From the NCBI RefSeq assembly GCF_009870125.1, contig NC_046683.1:56745869-56809868 (forward strand): DNA of 64,000 nt. Direction: 5' to 3'. Source of the stretch: Drosophila pseudoobscura (lineage: Eukaryota > Arthropoda > Insecta > Diptera > Drosophilidae). The position numbers and the translations under genes were made by a program. Positions 27,154 through 38,544 of this stretch are shown one piece after another (the first letter of the stretch is position 1; the number at the start of each line of letters is the position of its first letter). Below the pieces are notes generated by a model that was not told where the DNA came from, ran no database searches, and was given only the letters and a program-made list of their open reading frames with translations.

Positions 27154-30100
27154 CTATATCTCAGGCAAATAGGGCCAGATCGGTGAGAGACCAACTCTCC
27201 CAGGATCGGGAGGATCCAGCCTGTCGTTCGGCATCAGAATCTCGACTTTGAAAATGAGGCCGATTTTTTGAAAATTTAATGATGTAACCATCATGATTTT
27301 TTGCGAAAATCGTGAAAAAATGGATGTCCTTTTTTCCGATTGCAATCGATTGGCAGGACTCGCCTAGTCACGAAAAGACATACCGCACCCCGATCGGCTG
27401 CCGTATTGCAGAGATATAGCGTTCAGAAGAAACCTGTATTCTATTGATATGCAATACCAACTCCTAGGAGGGCTATATCTCAGGCAAATAGGGCCAGATC
27501 GGTGAGAGACCAACTCTCCCAGGATCGGGAGGATCCAGATTTTCGAACAGCATCAGAATTTCGACTTTGAAAATGAGGCCGATTTTTTGAAAATTTAATG
27601 ATGTAACCATCATGATTTTTTGCGAAAATCGTGAAAAAATTGATGTCCTTTTTTCCGATTGCAATCGATTGGCAGGACTCGCCCGATCGTGAAAAGACAT
27701 ACCGCACCCCGATCGGCTGCCGTATTGCAGAGATATAGCGTTCAGAAGAAACCTGTATTCTAGAGATATGCAATACCAACTCCTAGGAGGGCTATATCTC
27801 AGGCAAATAGGGCCAGATCGGTGAGAGACCAACTCTCCCAGGATCGGGAGGATCCAGATTTTCGAACAGCATCAGAATTTCGACTTTGAAAATGAGGCCG
27901 ATGTTTTGAAAATTTAATGATGTAACCATCATGATTTTTTGCGAAAATCGTGAAAAAATGGATGTCCTTTTTTCCGATTGCAATCGATTGGCAGGACTCG
28001 CCTGGTCACGAAAAGACATACCGCACCCCGATCAGCTGCCGTATTGCAGAGATATAGCGTGCAGAAGAAACCTGTATTCTAGGGATATGCAATACCAACT
28101 CCTAGGAGGGCTATATCTCAGGCAAATAGGGCCAGATCGGTGAGAGACCAACTCTCCCAGGATCGGGAGGATCCAGATTTTCGAACAGCATCAGAATTTC
28201 GACTTTGAAAATGAGGCCGATTTTTTGAAAATTTAATGATGTAACCATCATGATTTTTTGCGAAAATCGTGAAAAAATTGATGTCCTTTTTTCCGATTGC
28301 AATCGATTGGCAGGACTCGCCCGATCGTGAAAAGACATACCGCACCCCGATCGGCTGCCGTATTGCAGAGATATAGCGTTCAGAAGAAACCTGTATTCTA
28401 GAGATATGCAATACCAACTCCTAGGAGGGCTATATCTCAGGCAAATAGGGCCAGATCGGTGAGAGACCAACTCTCCCAGGATCGGGAGGATCCAGATTTT
28501 CGAACAGCATCAGAATTTCGACTTTGAAAATGAGGCCGATGTTTTGAAAATTTAATGATGTAACCATCATGATTTTTTGCGAAAATCGTGAAAAAATGGA
28601 TGTCCTTTTTTCCGATTGCAATCGATTGGCAGGACTCGCCTGGTCACGAAAAGACATACCGCACCCCGATCGGCTGCCGTATTGCAGAGATATAGCGTTC
28701 AGAAGAAACCTGTATTCTAGAGATATGCAATACCAACTCCTAGGAGGGCTATATCTCAGGCAAATAGGGCCAGATCGGTGAGAGACCAACTCTCCCAGGA
28801 TCGGGAGGATCCAGATTTTCGAACAGCATCAGAATTTCGACTTTGAAAATGAGGCCGATTTTTTGAAAATTTAATGATGTAACCATCATGATTTTTTGCG
28901 AAAATCGTGAAAAAATTGATGTCCTTTTTTCCGATTGCAATCGATTGGCAGGACTCGCCCGATCGTGAAAAGACATACCGCACCCCGATCGGCTGCCGTA
29001 TTGCAGAGATATAGCGTTCAGAAGAAACCTGTATTCTAGAGATATGCAATACCAACTCCTAGGAGGGCTATATCTCAGGCAAATAGGGCCAGATCGGTGA
29101 GAGACCAACTCTCCCAGGATCGGGAGGATCCAGCCTGTCGTTCGGCATCAGAATCTCGACTTTGAAAATGAGGCCGATTTTTTGAAAATTTAATGATGTA
29201 ACCATCATGATTTTTTGCGAAAATCGTGAAAAAATGGATGTCCTTTTTTCCGATTGCAATCGATTGGCAGGACTCGCCTAGTCACGAAAAGACATACCGC
29301 ACCCCGATCGGCTGCCGTATTGCAGAGATATAGCGTTCAGAAGAAACCTGTATTCTATTGATATGCAATACCAACTCCTAGGAGGGCTATATCTCAGGCA
29401 AATAGGGCCAGATCGGTGAGAGACCAACTCTCCCAGGATCGGGAGGATCCAGATTTTCGAACAGCATCAGAATTTCGACTTTGAAAATGAGGCCGATTTT
29501 TTGAAAATTTAATGATGTAACCATCATGATTTTTTGCGAAAATCGTGAAAAAATTGATGTCCTTTTTTCCGATTGCAATCGATTGGCAGGACTCGCCCGA
29601 TCGTGAAAAGACATACCGCACCCCGATCGGCTGCCGTATTGCAGAGATATAGCGTTCAGAAGAAACCTGTATTCTAGAGATATGCAATACCAACTCCTAG
29701 GAGGGCTATATCTCAGGCAAATAGGGCCAGATCGGTGAGAGACCAACTCTCCCAGGATCGGGAGGATCCAGATTTTCGAACAGCATCAGAATTTCGACTT
29801 TGAAAATGAGGCCGATGTTTTGAAAATTTAATGATGTAACCATCATGATTTTTTGCGAAAATCGTGAAAAAATGGATGTCCTTTTTTCCGATTGCAATCG
29901 ATTGGCAGGACTCGCCTGGTCACGAAAAGACATACCGCACCCCGATCAGCTGCCGTATTGCAGAGATATAGCGTGCAGAAGAAACCTGTATTCTAGGGAT
30001 ATGCAATACCAACTCCTAGGAGGGCTATATCTCAGGCAAATAGGGCCAGATCGGTGAGAGACCAACTCTCCCAGGATCGGGAGGATCCAGATTTTCGAAC

Positions 30101-30343
30101 AGCATCAGAATTTCGACTTTGAAAATGAGGCCGATTTTTTGAAAATTTAATGATGTAACCATCATGATTTTTTGCGAAAATCGTGAAAAAATTGATGTCC
30201 TTTTTTCCGATTGCAATCGATTGGCAGGACTCGCCCGATCGTGAAAAGACATACCGCACCCCGATCGGCTACCGTATTGCAGAGATATAGCGTGCAGAAG
30301 AAACCTGTATTCTAGGGATATGCAATACCAACTCCTAGGAGGG
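27154..30343. repeat. Six-monomer higher-order repeat (offset 1,914 bp)
   Basis: The monomer order from 27,154 recurs from 29,068, exactly 6 x 319 bp later. The private marker TATTCTATTGATATG occurs at both matching positions (about 27,437 and 29,351). A GGCCGATGTTTTG variant is found within this block and rightwards to 36 kb, but not to the left of it. Confidence 0.75.
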
Positions 30344-30474
30344 CTATGTTTCAGGCAAATAGAGCCAGATCAGTGAAAGACCTACTGCATCCCGATCGGC
30401 TGCCGTATTGCAGAGATATAGCGTGCAGAAGAAACTTGTATTCTAGGGATATGCAATACCAACTCCTAGGAGGG
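30344..30474. repeat. Truncated 131-bp satellite monomer
   Basis: The spacing between successive monomer landmarks here is 450 bp instead of 319. The extra 131 bp are a monomer with an internal deletion of about 188 bp. It runs GTGAAAGACCTACT directly into GCATCCCGATCGG, and also carries GGCTATGTTTCAGG. It is the largest single rearrangement inside the otherwise regular array. Confidence 0.85.
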
Positions 30475-33400
30475 CTATATCTCAGGCAAATAGGGCCAGA
30501 TCGGTGAAAGACCTACTCTCCCAGGATCGGGAGGATCCAGATTTTCGAACAGCATCAGAATTTCGACTTTGAAAATGAGGCCGATGTTTTGAAAATTTAA
30601 TGATGTAACCATCATGATTTTTTGCGAAAATCGTGAAAAAATTGATGTCCTTTTTTCCGATTGCAATCGATTGGCAGGACTCGCCCGATCGTGAAAAGAC
30701 ATACCGCACCCCGATCGGCTGCCGTATTGCAGAGATATAGCGTTCAGAAGAAACCTGTATTCTAGAGATATGCAATACCAACTCCTAGGAGGGCTATATC
30801 TCAGGCAAATAGGGCCAGATCGGTGAGAGACCAACTCTCCCAGGATCGGGAGGATCCAGATTTTCGAACAGCATCAGAATTTCGACTTTGAAAATGAGGC
30901 CGATGTTTTGAAAATTTAATGATGTAACCATCATGATTTTTTGCGAAAATCGTGAAAAAATGGATGTCCTTTTTTCCGATTGCAATCGATTGGCAGGACT
31001 CGCCCGATCGTGAAAAGACATACCGCATCCCGATCGGCTGCCGTATTGCAGAGATATAGCGTGCAGAAGAAACCTGTATTCTAGAGATATGCAATACCAA
31101 CTCCTAGGAGGGCTATATCTCAGGCAAATAGGGCCAGATCAGTGAAAGACCTACTCTCCCAGGATCGGGAGGATCCAGCCTGTCGTGCGGCATCAGAATC
31201 TCGACTTTGAAAATGAGGCCGATTTTTTGAAAATTTAATGATGTAACCATCATGATTTTTTGCGAAAATCGTGAAAAAATGGATGTCCTTTTTTCCGATT
31301 GCAATCGATTGGCAGGACTTGCCTGGTCACGAAAAGACATACCGCACCCCGATCGGCTGCCGTATTGCAGAGATATAGCGTGCAGAAGAAACCTGTATTC
31401 TAGGGATATGCAATACCAACTCCTAGGAGGGCTATATCTCAGGCAAATAGGGCCAGATCGGTGAGAGACCAACTCTCCCAGGATCGGGAGGATCCAGATT
31501 TTCGAACAGCATCAGAATTTCGACTTTGAAAATGAGGCCGATTTTTTGAAAATTTAATGATGTAACCATCATGATTTTTTGCGAAAATCGTGAAAAAATT
31601 GATGTCCTTTTTTCCGATTGCAATCGATTGGCAGGACTCGCCCGATCGTGAAAAGACATACCGCACCCCGATCGGCTGCCGTATTGCAGAGATATAGCGT
31701 TCAGAAGAAACCTGTATTCTAGAGATATGCAATACCAACTCCTAGGAGGGCTATATCTCAGGCAAATAGGGCCAGATCGGTGAGAGACCAACTCTCCCAG
31801 GATCGGGAGGATCCAGATTTTCGAACAGCATCAGAATTTCGACTTTGAAAATGAGGCCGATGTTTTGAAAATTTAATGATGTAACCATCATGATTTTTTG
31901 CGAAAATCGTGAAAAAATGGATGTCCTTTTTTCCGATTGCAATCGATTGGCAGGACTCGCCTGGTCACGAAAAGACATACCGCACCCCGATCAGCTGCCG
32001 TATTGCAGAGATATAGCGTGCAGAAGAAACCTGTATTCTAGGGATATGCAATACCAACTCCTAGGAGGGCTATATCTCAGGCAAATAGGGCCAGATCAGT
32101 GAAAGACCTACTCTCCCAGGATCGGGAGGATCCAGCCTGTCGTGCGGCATCAGAATCTCGACTTTGAAAATGAGGCCGATTTTTTGAAAATTTAATGATG
32201 TAACCATCATGATTTTTTGCGAAAATCGTGAAAAAATGGATGTCCTTTTTTCCGATTGCAATCGATTGGCAGGACTCGCCTGGTCACGAAAAGACATACC
32301 GCACCCCGATCGGCTGCCGTATTGCAGAGATATAGCGTGCAGAAGAAACCTGTATTCTAGGGATATGCAATACCAACTCCTAGGAGGGCTATATCTCAGG
32401 CAAATAGGGCCAGATCGGTGAGAGACCAACTCTCCCAGGATCGGGAGGATCCAGATTTTCGAACAGCATCAGAATTTCGACTTTGAAAATGAGGCCGATG
32501 TTTTGAAAATTTAATGATGTAACCATCATGATTTTTTGCGAAAATCGTGAAAAAATGGATGTCCTTTTTTCCGATTGCAATCGATTGGCAGGACTCGCCT
32601 GGTCACGAAAAGACATACCGCACCCCGATCAGCTGCCGTATTGCAGAGATATAGCGTGCAGAAGAAACCTGTATTCTAGGGATATGCAATACCAACTCCT
32701 AGGAGGGCTATATCTCAGGCAAATAGGGCCAGATCAGTGAAAGACCTACTCTCCCAGGATCGGGAGGATCCAGCCTGTCGTGCGGCATCAGAATCTCGAC
32801 TTTGAAAATGAGGCCGATTTTTTGAAAATTTAATGATGTAACCATCATGATTTTTTGCGAAAATCGTGAAAAAATGGATGTCCTTTTTTCCGATTGCAAT
32901 CGATTGGCAGGACTCGCCTGGTCACGAAAAGACATACCGCACCCCGATCGGCTGCCGTATTGCAGAGATATAGCGTGCAGAAGAAACCTGTATTCTAGGG
33001 ATATGCAATACCAACTCCTAGGAGGGCTATATCTCAGGCAAATAGGGCCAGATCGGTGAGAGACCAACTCTCCCAGGATCGGGAGGATCCAGATTTTCGA
33101 ACAGCATCAGAATTTCGACTTTGAAAATGAGGCCGATTTTTTGAAAATTTAATGATGTAACCATCATGATTTTTTGCGAAAATCGTGAAAAAATTGATGT
33201 CCTTTTTTCCGATTGCAATCGATTGGCAGGACTCGCCCGATCGTGAAAAGACATACCGCACCCCGATCGGCTGCCGTATTGCAGAGATATAGCGTTCAGA
33301 AGAAACCTGTATTCTAGAGATATGCAATACCAACTCCTAGGAGGGCTATATCTCAGGCAAATAGGGCCAGATCGGTGAGAGACCAACTCTCCCAGGATCG

Positions 33401-36400
33401 GGAGGATCCAGATTTTCGAACAGCATCAGAATTTCGACTTTGAAAATGAGGCCGATGTTTTGAAAATTTAATGATGTAACCATCATGATTTTTTGCGAAA
33501 ATCGTGAAAAAATGGATGTCCTTTTTTCCGATTGCAATCGATTGGCAGGACTCGCCTGGTCACGAAAAGACATACCGCACCCCGATCAGCTGCCGTATTG
33601 CAGAGATATAGCGTGCAGAAGAAACCTGTATTCTAGGGATATGCAATACCAACTCCTAGGAGGGCTATATCTCAGGCAAATAGGGCCAGATCAGTGAAAG
33701 ACCTACTCTCCCAGGATCGGGAGGATCCAGCCTGTCGTGCGGCATCAGAATCTCGACTTTGAAAATGAGGCCGATTTTTTGAAAATTTAATGATGTAACC
33801 ATCATGATTTTTTGCGAAAATCGTGAAAAAATGGATGTCCTTTTTTCCGATTGCAATCGATTGGCAGGACTCGCCTGGTCACGAAAAGACATACCGCACC
33901 CCGATCGGCTGCCGTATTGCAGAGATATAGCGTGCAGAAGAAACCTGTATTCTAGGGATATGCAATACCAACTCCTAGGAGGGCTATATCTCAGGCCAAT
34001 AGGGCCAGATCGGTGAGAGACCAACTCTCCCAGGATCGGGAGGATCCAGCCTGTCGTTCGGCATCAGAATCTCGACTTTGAAAATGAGGCCGATTTTTTG
34101 AAAATTTAATGATGTAACCATCATGATTTTTTGCGAAAATCGTGAAAAAATGGATGTCCTTTTTTCCGATTGCAATCGATTGGCAGGACTCGCCTAGTCA
34201 CGAAAAGACATACCGCACCCCGATCGGCTGCCGTATTGCAGAGATATAGCGTTCAGAAGAAACCTGTATTCTAGAGATATGCAATACCAACTCCTAGGAG
34301 GGCTATATCTCAGGCAAATAGGGCCAGATCGGTGAGAGACCAACTCTCCCAGGATCGGGAGGATCCAGCCTGTCGTTCGGCATCAGAATCTCGACTTTGA
34401 AAATGAGGCCGATTTTTTGAAAATTTAATGATGTAACCATCATGATTTTTTGCGAAAATCGTGAAAAAATGGATGTCCTTTTTTCCGATTGCAATCGATT
34501 GGCAGGACTCGCCTGGTCACGAAAAGACATACCGCACCCCGATCGGCTGCCGTATTGCAGAGATATAGCGTGTAGATGAAACCTGTATTCTAGAGATATG
34601 CAATACCAACTCCTAGGAGGGCTATATCTCAGGCAAATAGGGCCAGATCGGTGAGAGACCAACTCTCCCAGGATCGGGAGGATCCAGCCTGTCGTTCGGC
34701 ATCAGAATCTCGACTTTGAAAATGAGGCCGATTTTTTGAAAATTTAATGATGTAACCATCATGATTTTTTGCGAAAATCGTGAAAAAATGGATGTCCTTT
34801 TTTCCGATTGCAATCGATTGGCAGGACTCGCCTGGTCACGAAAAGACATACCGCATCCAGATCGGCTGCCGTATTGCAGAGATATAGCGTTCAGAAGAAA
34901 CCTGTATTCTAGAGATATGCAATACCAACTCCTAGGAGGGCTATATCTCAGGCAAATAGGGCCAGATCGGTGAGAGACCAACTCTCCCAGGATCGGGAGG
35001 ATCCAGATTTTCGAACAGCATCAGAATTTCGACTTTGAAAACGAGGCCGATTTTTTGAAAATTTAATGATGTAACCATCATGATTTTTTGCGAAAATCGT
35101 GAAAAAATGGATGTCCTTTTTTCCGATTGCAATCGATTGGCAGGACTCGCCTAGTCACGAAAAGACATACCGCACCCCGATCGGCTGCCGTATTGCAGAG
35201 ATATAGCGTTCAGAAGAAACCTGTATTCTAGAGATATGCAATACCAACTCCTAGGAGGGCTATATCTCAGGCAAATAGGGCCAGATCGGTGAGAGACCAA
35301 CTCTCCCAGGATCGGGAGGATCCAGATTTTCGAACAGCATCAGAATTTCGACTTTGAAAATGAGGCCGATTTTTTGAAAATTTAATGATGTAACCATCAT
35401 GATTTTTTGCGAAAATCGTGAAAAAATGGATGTCCTTTTTTCCGATTGCAATCGATTGGCAGGACTCGCCTGGTCACGAAAAGACATACCGCACCCCGAT
35501 CGGCTGCCGTATTGCAGAGATATAGCGTTCAGAAGAAACCTGTATTCTAGAGATATGCAATACCAACTCCTAGGAGGGCTATATCTCAGGCAAATAGGGC
35601 CAGATCGGTGAGAGACCAACTCTCCCAGGATCGGGAGGATCCAGATTTTCGAACAGCATCAGAATTTCGACTTTGAAAATGAGGCCGATTTTTTGAAAAT
35701 TTAATGATGTAACCATCATGATTTTTTGCGAAAATCGTGAAAAAATGGATGTCCTTTTTTCCGATTGCAATCGATTGGCAGGACTCGCCTGGTCACGAAA
35801 AGACATACCGCACCCCGATCGGCTGCCGTATTGCAGAGATATAGCGTTCAGAAGAAACCTGTATTCTAGAGATATGCAATACCAACTCCTAGGAGGGCTA
35901 TATCTCAGGCAAATAGGGCCAGATCGGTGAGAGACCAACTCTCCCAGGATCGGGAGGATCCAGATTTTCGAACAGCATCAGAATTTCGACTTTGAAAATG
36001 AGGCCGATGTTTTGAAAATTTAATGATGTAACCATCATGATTTTTTGCGAAAATCGTGAAAAAATGGATGTCCTTTTTTCCGATTGCAATCGATTGGCAG
36101 GACTCGCCCGATCGTGAAAAGACATACCGCACCCCGATCGGCTGCCGTATTGCAGAGATATAGCGTGCAGAAGAAACCTGTATTCTAGGGATATGCAATA
36201 CCAACTCCTAGGAGGGCTATATCTCAGGCAAATAGGGCCAGATCGGTGAGAGACTAACTCTCCCAGGATCGGGAGGATCCAGCCTGTCGTTCGGCATCAG
36301 AATCTCGACTTTGAAAATGAGGCCGATTTTTTGAAAATTTAATGATGTAACCATCATGATTTTTTGCGAAAATCGTGAAAAAATGGATGTCCTTTTTTCC

Positions 36401-36862
36401 GATTGCAATCGATTGGCAGGACTCGCCTGGTCACGAAAAGACATACCGCATCCCGATCGGCTGCCGTATTGCAGAGATATAGCGTGCAGAAGAAACCTGT
36501 ATTCTAAGGATATGCAATACCAACTCCTAGGAGGGCTATATCTCAGGCAAATAGGGCCAGATCGGTGAAAGACCTACTCTCCCAGGATCGGGAGGATCCA
36601 GACTTTCGAACCGCATCAGAATTTCGACTTTGAAACTGAGGCCGATTTTTTGAAAATTTAATGATGTAACCATCATGATTTTTTGCGAAAATCGTGAAAA
36701 AATGGATGTCCTTTTTTTCCGATTGCAATCGATTGGCAGGACTCGCCTGGTCACGATAAGACATACCGCATCCCGATCGGCTGCCGTATTGCAGAGATAT
36801 AGCGTGCAGAAGAAACCTGTATTCTAGGGATATGCAATACCAACTCCTAGGAGGGCTATATC

Positions 36863-37800
36863 TCAGGCAAATAGGGCCAGATCGGTGAGAGACCAACTCT
36901 CCCAGGATCGGGAGGATCCAGCCTGTCGTTCGGCATCAGAATCTCGACTTTGAAAATGAGGCCGATTTTTTGAAAATTTAATGATGTAACAACCATCATG
37001 ATTTTTTGCGAAAATCGTGAAAAAATGGATGTCCTTTTTTCGGATTGCAGTCAATTGGCAGGACTCACCCGATCGTGAAAAGACATACCGCACCCCGATC
37101 GGCTGCCGTATTGCAGAGATATAGCGTGCAGAAGAAACCTGTATTCTAGGGATATGCAATACCAACTCCTAGGAGGGCTATATCTCAGGCAAATAGGGCC
37201 AGATCGGTGAGAGACCTACTCTTCCAGGATCGGGAGGATCCAGCCTGTCGTTCGGCATCAGAATCTCGACTTTGAAAATGAGGCCGATTTTTTGAAAATT
37301 TAATGATGTAACAACCATCATGATTTTTTGCGAAAATCGTGAAAAAATGGATGTCCTTTTTTCGGATTGCAGTCAATTGGCAGGACTCACCCGATCGTGA
37401 AAAGACATACCGCACCCCGATCGGCTGCCGTATTGCAGAGATATAGCGTGCAGAAGAAACCTGTATTCTAGGGATATGCAATACCAACTCCTAGGAGGGC
37501 TATATCTCAGGCAAATAGGGCCAGATCGGTGAGAGACCTACTCTTCCAGGATCGGGAGGATCCAGCCTGTCGTTCGGCATCAGAATCTCGACTTTGAAAA
37601 TGAGGCCGATTTTTTGAAAATTTAATGATGTAACAACCATCATGATTTTTTGCGAAAATCGTGAAAAAATGGATGTCCTTTTTTCGGATTGCAGTCAATT
37701 GGCAGGACTCACCCGATCGTGAAAAGACATACCGCACCCCGATCGGCTGCCGTATTGCAGAGATATAGCGTGTAGAAGAAACCTGTATTCTAGGGATATG
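36863..37800. repeat. Edge monomers of 322 bp
   Basis: The last three full monomers share a 3-bp insertion (GTAACAACCATCATG), GGATTGCAGTCAATTGG and GACTCACCCGATCG, and two have CTCTTCCAGG. They are more like each other than like the interior, as expected where exchange with the rest of the array is weak but very local copying continues. Confidence 0.85.
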
Positions 37801-38095
37801 CAAATCCAAATTTTCAGACGGCTATATCTCTGGCAAATAGGGCCAGATCCGCGAAGGACTTACTTACCCAGGACCGAGGAGATCCAGCCTGTCGTTCGGC
37901 ATCAAAATCTCGACTACGAAAATGAGGCCGACACTGTATAGCCGAGATACATCGTAGAGAAACAAGACAAAAACAGTAATTTAATTAGTTTCCCAACCAA
38001 AAGTTCGGGAGACTATATCTCGGGGAAATGGGACCAGACCTCTAAAGGACCTACTTTCTGAAGATCGTGGGGATCCAGACTGTCGTTCGGTGGCA
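37801..38095. repeat. Decayed satellite monomers at the array boundary
   Basis: Two degraded partial monomers follow the last good unit. Recognisable pieces are CTATATCTCTGGCAAATAGG, then ACTATATCTCGGGGAAATGG, each followed by a version of the GGAC-CTACT and GGATCCAG-CTGTCGTTCGG segment. Roughly 150 bp of monomer sequence is missing between them. This is the right boundary of the satellite. Confidence 0.8.
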
Positions 38096-38147
38096 AAGAA
38101 CTCTAGAAGATATTTCTTGAATGACAGTATCACACATCGGTAACTGA
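38086..38147 (-). pseudogene. 62-bp copy of part of IleRS exon 4 inside the satellite edge
   Basis: From TTCGGTGGCAAAGAACTC onward this stretch matches 40,182-40,244 inside IleRS exon 4. It has four substitutions and one missing base (58 of 63 aligned positions agree). It lies in the same orientation as the gene. The missing C breaks the frame, and the translated remnant still reads LLEFFATE. The left border falls on TTCGG, a 5-base string common to the satellite monomer (GTCGTTCGG) and to the gene. It is a non-functional fragment. Confidence 0.9.
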
Positions 38148-38193
38148 TGATTTTATATCCTATTTTCTGATGCCAATACATTGTACTTACTTA

Positions 38194-38444
38194 CTGGACA
38201 ACTCTGCAATTTCTTATTCGATCTTGATGTACCACGCTTTGTCGTGATCGGGAGGCTCCTTTTTTTTAGTCAGTGTGGCAAGGATATTGACTTTCTAATG
38301 TTCTTTTCAATTTCATCGCCATAACTCTGCCACTTCTTGCTCGATCGTGTTATCAGGGGGAACACCATAGATTGAATCCTTATCAAGGATCAGGGATTTT
38401 TTCCAGTTGTCTTTAATATCGGATATAAAAGTAATTTGTACCGT
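38194..38444 (-). pseudogene. Broken coding remnant of an unrecognised protein
   Basis: On the minus strand three short protein-like segments can be read in order, joined by two frame changes and ended by an in-frame TAA. The first contains IYGVPPDN and IEQEVAELW. The second contains GDEIEKNIRKS. The third contains KKKEPPDHDKAWYIKIE, then a stop, then EIAELSS. The coding-like repeat IExExAEL appears twice, and the DNA under it is a direct repeat (38,200-38,226 and 38,323-38,349; 22 of 27 bases equal). The segment is followed by a donor-like AG/GTAAG-type sequence. I do not recognise the parent; it could be a decayed host gene or mobile-element ORF. Confidence 0.45.
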
Positions 38445-38493
38445 CTATTTGATTACCGGGGCACGTGTGTCTCGACCTTATCACACCAAATGG

Positions 38494-38499
38494 TTTATT
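38494..38499 (-). terminator. Poly(A) signal of IleRS
   Basis: AATAAA on the minus strand lies about 50 bases downstream of the IleRS stop codon. It is the first canonical signal after the stop, giving a short 3' UTR that ends near 38,475. The transcript therefore stops a few tens of bases before the pseudogene remnant and satellite edge begin. Confidence 0.7.
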
Positions 38500-38544
38500 T
38501 AATTTTCGTTTACAACAGGGTGCAATAAGCAAATAGCAACGAAT

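Larger units (their letters stand above)
1..37800. repeat. Tandem satellite DNA array, ~319-bp monomer, about 118 copies
   Basis: The same ~319-bp unit follows itself head to tail without interruption. Any landmark (for example the start of GGCTATATCTCAGGCAAAT) recurs every 319 bp, with rare exceptions of 283, 303, 318, 320, 322 and 450 bp. Monomers differ at a few diagnostic spots: CCTGTCGTTCGG, ACTTTCGAACCG or ATTTTCGAACAG near the middle; CCTAGTCACG, CCTGGTCACG, CCTGGTTACG or CCCGATCGTG later; GCGTGCAG or GCGTTCAG. Each monomer holds several short dyads: ATGATG-TAAC-CATCAT, GATTGCAATC overlapping CAATCGATTG, CCGATCGG, GAGAG-ACCAA-CTCTC and CTCCTAGGAG. The array starts in mid-monomer at base 1, so it continues to the left. 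Recurrent open frames of 60-130 codons are by-products of repetition and carry no sign of selection. I do not recognise the satellite family. Confidence 0.97.

Noticed and set aside
1..37800. CRISPR-like array
   Set aside because: There are no short repeats separated by unique spacers; the whole 319-bp unit is repeated, and the organism is an animal.
1..37800. Identity with the Drosophila 1.688 (359-bp) satellite
   Set aside because: The monomer length differs and I cannot recognise the 1.688 sequence in it. I left the family unnamed.
174..37809. Dozens of open frames of 60-130 codons on both strands in the left 37.8 kb
   Set aside because: They recur with the satellite period, overlap on both strands, are broken by 1-bp indels and deletions in many monomers, and often need non-ATG starts. 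They reflect a stop-poor repeat unit, not genes.
37981..38181. 66-codon minus-strand ORF at the array edge as a gene
   Set aside because: It is a composite of decayed satellite and the frame-broken IleRS exon fragment.
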